Assembly (NCBI RefSeq): GCF_040436345.1
Contig: NC_133233.1
Coordinates: forward strand, 11,942,735 to 12,006,734
Source: Pagrus major
Lineage: Eukaryota; Chordata; Actinopteri; Spariformes; Sparidae
Length of the DNA stretch: 64,000 bases
Reading direction: 5' to 3'
The translations under genes were made by a program, and so were the position numbers. The notes under the pieces were generated by a model, which was not told where the DNA came from, did not search any database, and was given only the letters and a program-made list of their open reading frames with translations. Of this stretch, positions 48,594-59,800 are shown piece by piece (position 1 is the first letter of the stretch; every line of letters begins with the position of its first letter).

Positions 48594-51243
48594 TCATGAT
48601 GCTTGAATCTCAATCACTCTGTTGACACAGTCTGCTTCATCTGTGTCCTGAGACAGAGAGACAGAGAGAGAGATTAGAATGTTATCTAGCTCTAAAAAGA
48701 GATTATGAATTAGCAGAATATCTCTCTACTGTCAGAGATAGAAAGCAGAGACAGATCCTCACCAAGTACAGGCTCAGTGACCACAAACTGACAATCCAAA
48801 CAGGAAGACACAAAAAATCATGGCAACCAAAAGAAAACAGAACATGTGGTCACTGCTCGACAGGTGAGGTTGAGACAGAGATGCACTTTCTCCTACAATG
48901 TAAAACATTCAATGAAACAAGGAACATTTATTTTAACAAGTTTAACTCTGTAATCTCAGATTTCAAAGAGCTGACATCTCATAATTAAAAATACTCCTGG
49001 GAGAAGGAGACAGGGCATAGCTTGCTGCCCAATATGTATCAACATGCTGTAATGGAAAATTATATTACTAGACTCTTGTATGAGAAATGATTAGACTCTT
49101 AGATCATTACCCTTCATATGTTCCCTGAATCCTGATCCTTGAATGTTGTATTTGTACTATCTGCATAATGAGAGACTGTTATTTCTATGTATGGAATGCC
49201 AGAAGGTTGCCCACTGAAGACTCTCGTCTCTGGCCTTGTTGTTGTCTAGCCACAGATAACGGACCTGTCACAGGCGTGAGAAGGACACAGGGCATTCCTT
49301 TCTCCCTATCAAAAAGGGCTCTCAACTGTCTCTCATTGCTCTTCTTTCTGCAGACTGCATGCCACTCTGTTGATTGATGAACCTTCTTTATAAAGAATAA
49401 AATCCTTAAAAGACAACTGATATTTCTTACAAGTTTATTTCAGATATCTCACAAGTAACTCAAATTTCCACAACAATGCCACAACCTGAGGGATGTCCGG
49501 GTGTTTGGACAGATGCTTTGGCAACATCGTTGTTGAAACTTTCATGCCAATAAAGCCCCCTTTGAATTGAATTGAATTTGAATTAAATTGAGAGAGACAG
49601 AGAGAGAGACAGAGAGAGATATTTTTGACTTTTAACCACCTACCTTATTAAAACCAGCTACTCATTACAGCACTAGACTGTACATCCCCCCTACACACCC
49701 ACACAGATTAAAAATCTTCCCGTCACAGGACCTTTTCATAGACAGATAACCAGTTCAGTTCCCCTCAAGCTACAAACAGCTCCATCTACACACCACACCT
49801 TCTGAAACACTACAAGGCCACTATCAAACGCATAATACTGATTAAGCCCTTAGGCGCCTCGTGTGCCAAGTAGCCAGTTTAGCCTGGCCAAACAGAAAAT
49901 TCATTAGCAGACCTCTGTGCTTGGTCCGAGCTGAATACCTGGGCCCCAGTATGTAGAGCCCCTCGGAGAACACTGCCCCCATCTTCCCACAGAGAGCAGA
50001 GAGTAAAGACAGTAGAGACAGCAAACGATAACATTCAACTAACACATGATGTACAGACTCAGGCACGTTACAGAACACACAGCCACACTGCCAACCTTCT
50101 GGACCTGCCGCCAACCGCAGCACCGGGAAGAGTGGAGGCTCCTCCCCTATCGCCTGACTGAAGGGACCCAGCGCTGATGGAGACAGCGAGCCCAGCACCG
50201 TTCCTCTCAGCCTCTCCAGAAGTCTCAGAGATTTAACACCTGACTCATCTGACGGCTGCTGTGGTGTCTTCTAGTCCAGCCCGTCCGTCCGTCTCAGGTG
50301 GCCCAGTGTCACAATTCCAGCCCTCAAAAACCAGCTCCACAGGGTCCCAGAGTAGGTGCTGCCAAGTTGGATCAAAGGGCTGTGGAAGATGTACATGTCT
50401 TAGCATCCACCAGCTCTTTAGGACCGTACCGTAGAACGGCAACAGTCTCATGATGTCCACAGCCCCCGGGCTCAATAGGAAGAGTTGTCGGTCCAGCCCA
50501 GTGCCACTAGCCGTTCACAACAGTGCCCGTGCTGGGTCACCCCAGCAAATATCGGTGCGATACAGCAACCTTTGGGCCCCCTGAAGCCTGAAAGCCGGCA
50601 CTCTGCTCTCCAAGTCAACCAGCCCTTGGCCACCCTCATGTACCGGCAGATACAGTAACGCAGCTCTGTGCTAGTGATGACCAGACCAGAAGAAATCCTC
50701 CAGCCCCCCGAGCCCAGGTACACCCCTAACACCTTCAGCCCCTCCCTGTTCCACCCCATACCTCCCGGTAGCTGTGGGACCTCTGATTGCCTCCACCCCC
50801 CACACAACAATGCCCCACTCTTCCACCACTTCACTTTTGCAGACGAAGCCCTTTGGTAAATCTGAAGTGCTCGCATTACTGCCTGCAGGTCTTGGTCATT
50901 TTTAACCAGTACTGACACATCGTCGCATCGACACATCAAGACTACAATGGGGTCTTAAACCACAACCCAACCCCACTCCACACCGAACCTTCCGACGTAG
51001 CAAGGCTAGCAATGGCTCAATGGCCACTGTTTATACTTGCCCTGATAATGGACAGCCCTGCCGAATCCCTGTGCCTAAAGGCACTGGTCTGCACAGCCCC
51101 CAGGCTACCTTCACCAGACATGAGGCCCCGGCATAGAACACCCCAGCAACAAAACGTTTCCCCACTCCAAAAATATGTAAAGCCTTAAACAGGTACCCAT
51201 CGTCCACCTTGTCAAAGGCCTTCTCCTGATCCAGACTAAGAAC

Positions 51244-51279
<36 letters not shown>

Positions 51280-53750
51280 GTTGGTGCTCTGCAGTCAGTT
51301 TAATGCAGCTGAAAGAGAAATGCCAGCAGCACCTTGAGCTTGTCTTGGTAAATCAAAGTCTAATATAAAGTGAGATTAGCTCTCCTTAATGAAATGAAGA
51401 CAGTTTACTGTTGACAGAATAATGTACCTGTCCTCATCTAGTAGCTTACCTTCACTGGTTTGTTGCAGCATCTTGATCTGAACCACCTGAAAGAAAAGGA
51501 GATGGAATAAATAAACATGAATACAAGTGAAACATTTTAAAGAGAACAATAAGTCTGTAGCTGGAAATGATCACATCATAGAAAAGTTGGTCTCACCACT
51601 CAAAGATGACGATTGTACTGCAGAGCATTATGACTCCCAGGATCTTCACTGTAACGTAGACAGAAAGCCCAAACTCTGTAACAAGACAGCATGGTCACCT
51701 TCTCCTTAATGGAAAATGTTACGGCTCTAAAACATCCTGAACTTTAATTCCTTCTGTTAACCTCAAATGTAAACTTGTACATCATAAAACACGACCTTCA
51801 GCACTTTATGAACCAAAATAAAATGTCTAACATTAAACACTGAGAGTCAAACTGACTCAGCTGAAATGTTTTCAGAGCATCTTTCCATGACTGAGTTCTC
51901 ACAAAGCTGAATTTCATTAACAGAACAAACTGTATTCAACAATAAATGCTCTCCAGCTACCATGAGATGCAGAGCACCTCTTTTCTCTCCAAGTAGAGAT
52001 TATTACTCTACAATCATTTCATAAAAAAGCAGGAATAAAGTGATTTTTAGGATACTTAAACAAACAAACAAGCCATCCAGAAGCAGAAAAGAAGAAAAAA
52101 AAGAAGAAAAAAAATTAGATTAAAATGAGCAGATTCAGTTCAGTTCTACATTTACCTGAACTATTCCTCCACAATGACATCTGACTCCCGAGATCATTTG
52201 TGGCCACACAGTAATAATCTCCTCCACATGTCGCATTAAAGCTGTAAAAGTGTCCTTCAGATACATTCATTGGTCCATCTTTACTGTTCCTGAACCAGGT
52301 GAAGCTGCTGACGGGAGGCTTGGCTCTGCTGGAGCAGGTCAGGTTCACCCAGCTACCTGCTGATGCACTGATGGACACTGAGGTGTCTTTAGGAGCATCT
52401 GAGGAAAATGTGACAGAGATGTGAGATATGAGAGTAACATGAGAGCCTGAATAAGATCCTTTATTTTGATCATGTGCTGACAGGATCCAATAACAAACTC
52501 TGGTTGTCTTACATGAAACACTGAGAGTCTTTGTCTCCTCTGCTGTCTTGACATCTTGTCCTTCATTCACAGGATATGTGGCAGAACAGCTGATGTTGTA
52601 TCCATCATGTTGGTCTGACAGAGTGATGGTCTCCTGGATTTTAGTTGTAAAGGTCCCATCTGTGTTTTCCTCTATTTTGTTGTGAGAGTCTTGTTGGAGA
52701 TTCCAGGTGAGTTTAGGAGGGGAGTGTGGACAGGGAGTGAAAGCTGAGCAGGTTATAGTGACAGACTCCTTCTCCTTCAGATTATCTGAGATCTCAATTG
52801 TGGGGCGACGAGGAGAATCTGTGGGTTCAAATCAAGCACATATTTGAAAAGAAATTGTTTCAGATTCATTCATTTGTGTTTTTAAATGCCAAATCTAACA
52901 CTATTTTGCCCCAAAATCTGACAATTTCATTTTAAACTGTAACAATAGACTCAGGGTTTTCTCAGAATTTAAATTCTTGGCAAAGTGAAAACTTCTTTTC
53001 ATTCTGAACAATAACATTATAGACTGACTGACAGAAACAAAACTCTCTTACCTTTAACTGTTATTAGAAGAGGATCACAATAAGCTGTTGCCTTCAATAG
53101 TCTGCTCTCAATTCTGAAGTAGTATGTGTTTGTGTAATTAGTGATTAAACTGGAAAATAAAGTAGTGCAGTTTTTCTCTCTCAGGTTTCCCGTAATATTC
53201 ACTGGGTAGATGTTATCTGTCCTACTGCTGTGGAAAATTACATTTTGTCGATTGTTGTAAATAATGTGATTACTTTTAATCCACACTCCAAAGATTTCTC
53301 TGCTGCTTTTAAACTCTTTTTTTGACCTAGGTCTAAAGTTACATGGGATTTGCAAACAAGATCCACTCAGTGCTTCCATCTTCTTTGGTGCAGTAATGAA
53401 GAGGTCTGAATCTTCAGGACAATCAGCCAAAACACCTGTAAACCAGAATCATGGTCAACATTATGTGGAATATAAAGTTGGTGATAAACAAAGCAGCAGT
53501 ACTTTGTTTGCTGTTTTTTTTCTCTGTCCTGTGAACAATGTCAGTATAAAACATTTCACTTTGCAGTCAGGACATGAACAGTTGGATAAAGTAACTCTGT
53601 CTGCTCTTTCTGCTTTATTTCTAAATGAAGTCTAAACTGTAAATGATCAATGTCTCCAAATAAAAGTGAGTGAACAAACAGCTCACCTGAAACAAAGAAG
53701 ACACTCAGCAACATGTTGGCTGTCACCATATTCACACACAGGACTGACAT
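48594..53750 (-). CDS. Siglec-like receptor with charged TM, tail tyrosine lost
   Basis: Predicted 388 residues. Exons: signal 53687-53750, V-set 53052-53435, C2 52513-52818, C2 52156-52398, TM 51597-51675, tail 51450-51486 and 48594-48647. V keeps YYFRIESR and has its own C-to-D loop (SKKEFKSSREI, IIYNNRQNVIFHSS). The second C2 is two codons short at its G strand (ends SLWRNSSG), and the usual D of DGGDYYC is cysteine (ATCGGDYYC), so its fold may be altered. The TM lysine and WWFRSRCC are kept, but the last exon reads [12 protein letters not shown]: tyrosine to cysteine. If functional, signalling must go through the TM partner alone. The last intron is about 2.8 kb because of two LINE insertions and a solo LTR. 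The start is the only in-frame ATG left after the acceptor. Confidence 0.8.
48673..49590 (+). mobile_element. LINE 3' fragment, shortened copy, split by an LTR
   Basis: Starts at the point equivalent to 12323 in the first copy and keeps the Cys/His end region. It is interrupted at 49048 by a solo LTR and lacks the (CA)n run. The GAATTT tail is degenerate. (GA)n flanks both sides. Confidence 0.75.
49048..49475. mobile_element. Solo LTR (428 bp) inside the LINE
   Basis: Begins TGTAATGG and ends CCACAACA, with ATGC on both sides (49044-49047 and 49476-49479). The uninterrupted site is seen in the other LINE copies (CAACATGCCACAACC). It contains TATAAAG and AATAAA near 49390. A 4-bp duplication fits an LTR retroelement or endogenous retrovirus; no internal genes remain. 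Confidence 0.85.
49619..51240 (-). mobile_element. Tx1/L1-like LINE relic
   Basis: The minus strand carries reverse-transcriptase pieces in broken frames: SLDQEKAFDKVDDGYLF near 51190-51238, VSVLVKNDQDLQ and SSAKVKWWKSGALLCGGW with GLKVLGVYLG in 50472-50939, then a C-terminal Cys-bearing piece in 49842-50198 (CVFCNVPESVHHVLVEC). These resemble Tx1-type elements of the L1 group. Its GC content is clearly higher than the neighbourhood. Same strand as the host gene and flanked by (GA)n, so it inserted into the microsatellite. Confidence 0.8.
51247..51278. repeat. (GA)n remainder
   Basis: Right-hand end of the microsatellite that the LINEs split. It continues into the conserved intron sequence GTGTTGGTGCTCTGCAG. 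Confidence 0.9.
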
Positions 53751-54061
53751 GACACTGAAAAAAACAACTTTTCAATATTTCAGTCAAAACATCTTTTAAA
53801 CAGCAAACCAGGAACTAGCCATGTAAAACCAGATGTTACTGTGTTATAAGTAGGAATTAATAATATCTGCAGAGTTGCACTGAAAACAGTTTGAATATCA
53901 AATGATTTTATGATACTACACTCGGCATCTCATTTGTTTGAGGCTCATTTCTGCTAAAACAACAAATAAATGATCTAATTTCTGGCATTAAAATGCAGCA
54001 AAATAAAAACTTGTCTGAGTTAAAAAGTTCACACATCAAAAGCAGCAACATTTGACCTTAC

Positions 54062-54180
54062 CAAACAAGCCTGCAGCTGAAAAAGAGAAGAAAGTAGTTT
54101 CTTCCAGTAACAGTGACCCAGTAACAGACGTCTCTGCTCAGACGTGTGATATAAAAGCAGCCAGACTTCTTGTTTCACAA
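54062..54180 (-). other. Putative untranslated leader exon of the 48.6-53.8 kb gene
   Basis: A diverged leader exon with donor GTAAGG. The 5' edge is approximate. Confidence 0.4.
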
Positions 54181-56834
54181 GACTGAAATACTGAAGAAAT
54201 AAGAGAAGTTTTCATCCTTCCTGCTTATGTCCTGTGAGTGAGGAAGTCTTGAGCACATCAGAATACAAATGACTTCTTTATTATTATTTTGATCAGGAGA
54301 CTTGTGTTATCTTATTTTGTCATACATGTTACATTAGGAGGACTTTTTTAAATTGGGCCTTGATGCAGAGCTGCTTCTCATACATCTGTATCAAGTATTT
54401 TAAGGGGCACATACACAGGAGGAAAATATCGAGCTGTTCTAGATTTAAAATGCAACTGTGTAGGTCACCCAGATCAGTTGCTGGTGAAGCTCATTCTGTT
54501 GGGTCAGAGATGGAAATTGTTTTGTGTCCATCAGAAATCATATCTGATAAAAGATGTGAGCTGTGTGTTGGATTCTTTCTCACTTCTCACTGCTGTTAGC
54601 AAATTAACTAAAGCAAAGTGTTCCAGTCAAAGGATAAATAGGCAATACATGGACAATGAGCACAGTTGTAGAGCACATGATGAAGACATTTTGCTGCAAA
54701 GAGCTGTGTGGAGGACTTGTAGACAGAAGCAGCAAACCAACTTCCCTGTTTCCCTGACCTTTAACCTCTCAGATTTGTCCTCAGAGCTCTTTATGTAACT
54801 TCATCTGGTTGCATCCCACCACTTCTCTTTTCACAGTCAGTTTGGTTTATCAGCCACACAGAGATACAGTTCTGTTGCATCATATTTACATCGCACCGTT
54901 TTAGTGGTAATTATAGACTGAAGGCGTCAAAGTTTCCTTGTACCAAAATGGACTTCTAAAATACAACCTGACGCCTAATGCCTCAACTTATTCTGAACAC
55001 AGAAAAATAAGACAGAGAATATTTCATACATGTTGGTGCCTCAGGGTTTTGGTTACTTGTGTCAAGTTTTTCTCACTGCTGCTCAGCAAACACAGAGCTG
55101 ATGAGTGAACCTCAGTGAGTAAAATGCTTTGTTCACTTCAAATGCTCTGGGTGCTCTATTCCTGTATCACTATATTACAATTGCGATTTACATTTGAGTC
55201 TTTATATGTTGTAAAAATGTCTTTTTATGTATAATTTGCTGTAAACAGCTGTCAAAAGTGTTCATGTTAAAATTATAAAGAAGATGAGTAGAACATTGAA
55301 TGTCTAAATCGTCTATTTTACACTGAAATTGGGATTTTTAATCTACATAGATTAATAAATTAATGTCCTTACTGACACTGAAATGATCCACTTCCTCTTG
55401 TATACGCAAAGTTCTCAGTCTTTTCTCAGCACTCTGCACAATGACATCATCAGTTTAGCTCCCGCCACTTATTTTTTATTTACACTGAAATGCCCATCTT
55501 GTGTTCATCCTACCAATCTTATCATAACATTATTATTTAACATGTAGAGGCGGCTGTGGCTCCGGAGGTAATGCTAATCAGAGGGTCAGTGGTTCAATCC
55601 CTGGCTCCAGCTGCATGTCAAAGTGTTTTTGGGTAAGATACTGAACACCAACTTCCTCCCAGTGGCTGTTCCATCAGTGTGTCAGTGGAGTAAATGTGTA
55701 CTTATCTTTTTAGGATCACAGTGCCTGAAAAGTCTGACACTTTTGATGGTTGTGATGGTCGTGACCAGAGATGAATTTAGGTGAGGAGTTTTAATAGGAG
55801 AAGTATCAGCACCACCAGCTGGTGGTGTAAGAGCCACTCATGAATTAAAGTAGAGAAAGACATTCAGCTGTACACTCAAACAGAGACTCAGAGCCAGAAG
55901 TTCATATTTACAGAGGAACATAAACACTTAAAACAGCACTGATCAACCTGATCGATCTGCATTTACAATATTCCAAGTCAAATCTTCAAATCCTGCCAAA
56001 CAGATGATAAATTAGAATTAAAAATGTATAACAATAACAGTCTGGATACTTGAGGAATTAGTGACAAGTGGCCCTCATCTCTTCACAAATACAGATCAGA
56101 TCATGCTGAGATTATATTTACATAATAATACACAAGGTAACTAAAGCAAAAAATAAACTACCAGCTACAGCTGTCATATACATTTAGTGGAGTAAAAAAG
56201 GCTGTTTGTTTCATTCTTTCACCTCGTGAAAAATTCTGTCCCTCAAAAAACAGTTACATTTAAAGACCTTTGAGGATCATTAAAAGGTCACCATGTGTAA
56301 GTATCACTTATAGAAGATAAACTGATCTTCAGAGGAACCACCACATTTTGACTAAAAAACACTGAGGACATGACCTCTGTGTCTTCTGTGACAGCTACAG
56401 CCCTGACTATAGTTACTAGCTACAACACATTTGACCATTAATAAGATTAATTGTTAGATTAAAACAAGCAGTTGACATTAATAAAAATCCTTCATCTGCG
56501 TCTTCATCAACTGAAATATTTCAAATAAGTTGTCTTGATTTCTATTTTTGAAATAAAATATCTTTACATACAAAGAAAACATCATGAAGGCAAAGAAAAG
56601 TAATGAATATATAAATGCCATAAAACAGCTCGACCTTACACAAACTAATGATGAAGCTGCAGTATATCATATTTGTGTTCTCTTCCATCAAAACAAACAT
56701 CTGTCCTGTTTACACTTCATCCTTCGTTCATCTCACCAAACTTCTGCAGAGAATTTTTAATATTTAAGAACTAGAGGAACAAGAAACAGAGAAATATTCA
56801 ATTTATGGTGAACATGTCATCTTCCTCTTCTCCT
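54181..56834. other. Intergenic region upstream of one and downstream of the next charged-TM gene
   Basis: Sequence related to 9830-10330 lies at 54340-54850, a SINE at 55547-55735, and from about 55870 the 3' flank of the next gene. No gene seen. Confidence 0.45.
55547..55735 (+). mobile_element. tRNA-derived SINE
   Basis: Starts GAGGCGGCTGTGGCTCCGGAGG with a B-box-like GGTTCAATCCC, followed by the SINE body (GGCTGTTCCATCAGTGTGTC). The tRNA-like head is too degenerate for a functional tRNA. Similar SINEs are common in percomorph fishes. Confidence 0.7.
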
Positions 56835-59800
56835 TCATGGTGCTTGAATCTCAATCACTCTGTTGACACAGTCTGCTTCATCTGTGTCCTGAGAGAGAGA
56901 CAGAGAGAGAGACAGAGAGAGACAGAGAGAGAGAGAGAGAGGGGGGGGGGGGGGGGTGTTGGTGCTCTGCAGTGAGTTTAATGCAGCTGAAAGAGAAATG
57001 CCAGCAGCACCTTGAGCTTGTCTTGGTAAATCAAAGTCTAATATAAAGTGAGATTAGCTCTCCTTAATGAAATGAAGACAGTTTACTGTTGACAGAATAA
57101 TGTACCTGTCCTCATCTAGTAGCTTACCTTCACTGGTTTGTTGCAGCATCTTGATCTGAACCACCTGAAAGAAAAGGAGATGGAAGAACACACGAGTTAA
57201 AGTCCCCATGATGTCAAAATCGCGATGTGTTTTTTCACATATATCTTGCTTCATATCTCACTTATATTATCATATCTTGTATTTTAGAGTTTGTAACTGA
57301 CTGGAAAATCATCAAAACTCATCAAAGATGACTCACCATGCACTCAGGGTGTATATAGATTATTTGTCCAATAAACGCTTTTCATTCTGCTGCCCTCAGG
57401 CTGCTCTGTCTTGAGAAACTCTTGACAGATAGCATTACTTGTTGCTAAAGTAACTGCTAACAAACTGGTAACCAGCAGCTTCTCAGTAAAAAGCTGTGAA
57501 CTGGGGACATACGGGCCTCCAAGAATGATGACGGAGGCCAGTCACGGTACCAAGGTGGTTTATGGAAATTTTTCTGGGAGACAGATACTGCTAACTTTGT
57601 TAAAGAAAAAACGCTAACTGCTGCTAAATGTAGTGAGCTGCCCTTAGCTTGGTGAGCTGTCCTTGCTGACTCACGCACATCATAGAAAAGTTGGTCTCAC
57701 CACTCAAAGATGACGATTGTACTGCAGAGCATTATGACTCCCAGGATCTTCACTGTAACGTAGACAGAAAGCCCAAACTCTGGATCATCTGTAACAAGAC
57801 AGCACGGTCACCTTCTCCTTAATGGAAAATGTTACGGCTCTAAAACATCCTGAACTTTAATTCCTTCTGTTAACCTCAAATGTAAACTTGTACATCATAA
57901 AACACGACCTTCAGCACTTCATGAACCAAAATAAAATGTCTAACATGAAACACTGAGAGTCAAACTGACTCAGCTGAAATGTTTTCAGAGCATCTTTCCA
58001 TGACTGAGTTCTCACAAAGCTGAATTTCATTAACAGAACAAACTGTATTCAACAATAAATGCTCTCCAGCCACCACGAGATGCAGAGCACCTCTTTTCTC
58101 TCCAAGTAGAAGTTTATTACTCTAAAATCATTTCATAAAAATGCAGTCAAAAGTGCTTTACTAAAACTAGGATACTGAAACAAACAAACAAGCAACACTG
58201 AAGCAGAAAAAAAAGAAAAAAGCATGAATTAAAATGAGCAGATTCAGTCCAGTTCTACATTCACCTGAACTATTTAAAGGAACCCGTGACGACGTTTGAC
58301 TCCCAAGATCATTTGTGGCCACACAGTAATAATCTCCTCCATCTGTCACATTAAAGCTGTAAAAGTGTCCTTTAGATACAACCATTGGTCCATCTTTACT
58401 GTTCCTGAACCAGGTGAAGCTGCTGACGGGAGGCTTGGCTCTGCTGGAGCAGGTCAGGTTCACCCAGCTACCTGCTGATGCACTGATGGACACTGAGGTG
58501 TCTTTAGGAGCATCTGAGGAAAATGTGACAGAGATGTGAGATATGAGAGTAACATCAGAGCCTGAATAAGATCCTTTATTTTTATCATGTGCTGACAGGA
58601 TCCAATAACAAACTCTGGTTGTCTTACATGAAACACTGAGAGTCTTTGTCTCCTCTGCTGTCTTGACATCTTGTCCTTCATTCACAGGATATGTGGCAGA
58701 ACAGCTGATGTTGTATCCATCATGTTGGTCTGACAGAGTGATGGTCTCCTGGATTTTAGTTGTAAAGGTCCCATCTGTGTTTTCCTCTATTTTGTTGTGA
58801 GAGTCTTGTTGGAGATTCCAGGTGAGTTTAGGAGGGGAGTGTGGACAGGGAGTGAAAGCTGAGCAGGTTATAGTGACAGACTCCTTCTCCTTCAGATCAC
58901 CTGAGATCTCAATTGTGGGGCGACGAGGAGAATCTGTGGGTTCAAATCAAACACATATTTTACACTGAAGCACACATTGCTTATGAAAGAACTACACTCA
59001 TCAACATCGGAAAAGAAAGTGTGGATTAAGTGTGAAGTGTTTGGATTAAGTGTAGCACAACTTGCCAACGTCATCCCCACCAGCCAACCAGACCAGCAGG
59101 ACCAAACATCACCGCAAGTGACACAATCGGGCCCAGGATGAAAGAGAGCTGGGATTAGAGCTAAGATGACTCAGTCTAATTCTCTACCAAGCCTTCCTCT
59201 GGCATATGCCAGATCGCAGGAAAATACAATGGAAGAAGTAGGACTCTTGTGCCAACATGACCTGGCTACATCCCAACATCCTGGATCAAGCTATTGCAGT
59301 GGATGGGTCGACGGACTGTGTTTACCAGCTGACAAATCTTTTATGTTATGATGTCAACCATATTATCTGATCTGAGAATTCACCAGAGTCTTTATTGCTG
59401 CTGTGTATATTCCTCCAGACGCAAACTCAAATATGCAATACAGGAATTGTATGAAGTCATCAGGAGCAACATGACAAAAAAATCTGATGGAATTTTTATT
59501 GTAGCCGGTGATTTTAATCAAACAGACCTCAGAACTGCTTCGCCTAAATTACACAATCATGTTCAGATCCCCACCAGGAAGAAACACCCTGGATCATGTC
59601 TATACAAATATAGAAAAGAGGAAAAGAGGAGACATCAGACATCAGAGACTGGAGAGGAACCTCAACACCATCAGCACTAAAGAATTGTGGCTGGAGATTC
59701 AAAATGTCACAGGCTACAAAAGCAGGAGCGTCGCCATGTGTGAGATCACGTTGCCGGATGAACTTAATGCATTTTATGCTCGCTTTGATCTCCTCAACAA

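Noticed and set aside
49842-50939. GC-rich minus-strand frames that could be a separate host gene
   Set aside because: Successive broken frames match the reverse-transcriptase order of a Tx1/L1-like LINE.
55547-55620. tRNA-like sequence with a B box
   Set aside because: No intact cloverleaf; followed by a SINE body, so it is a SINE head and not a tRNA gene.
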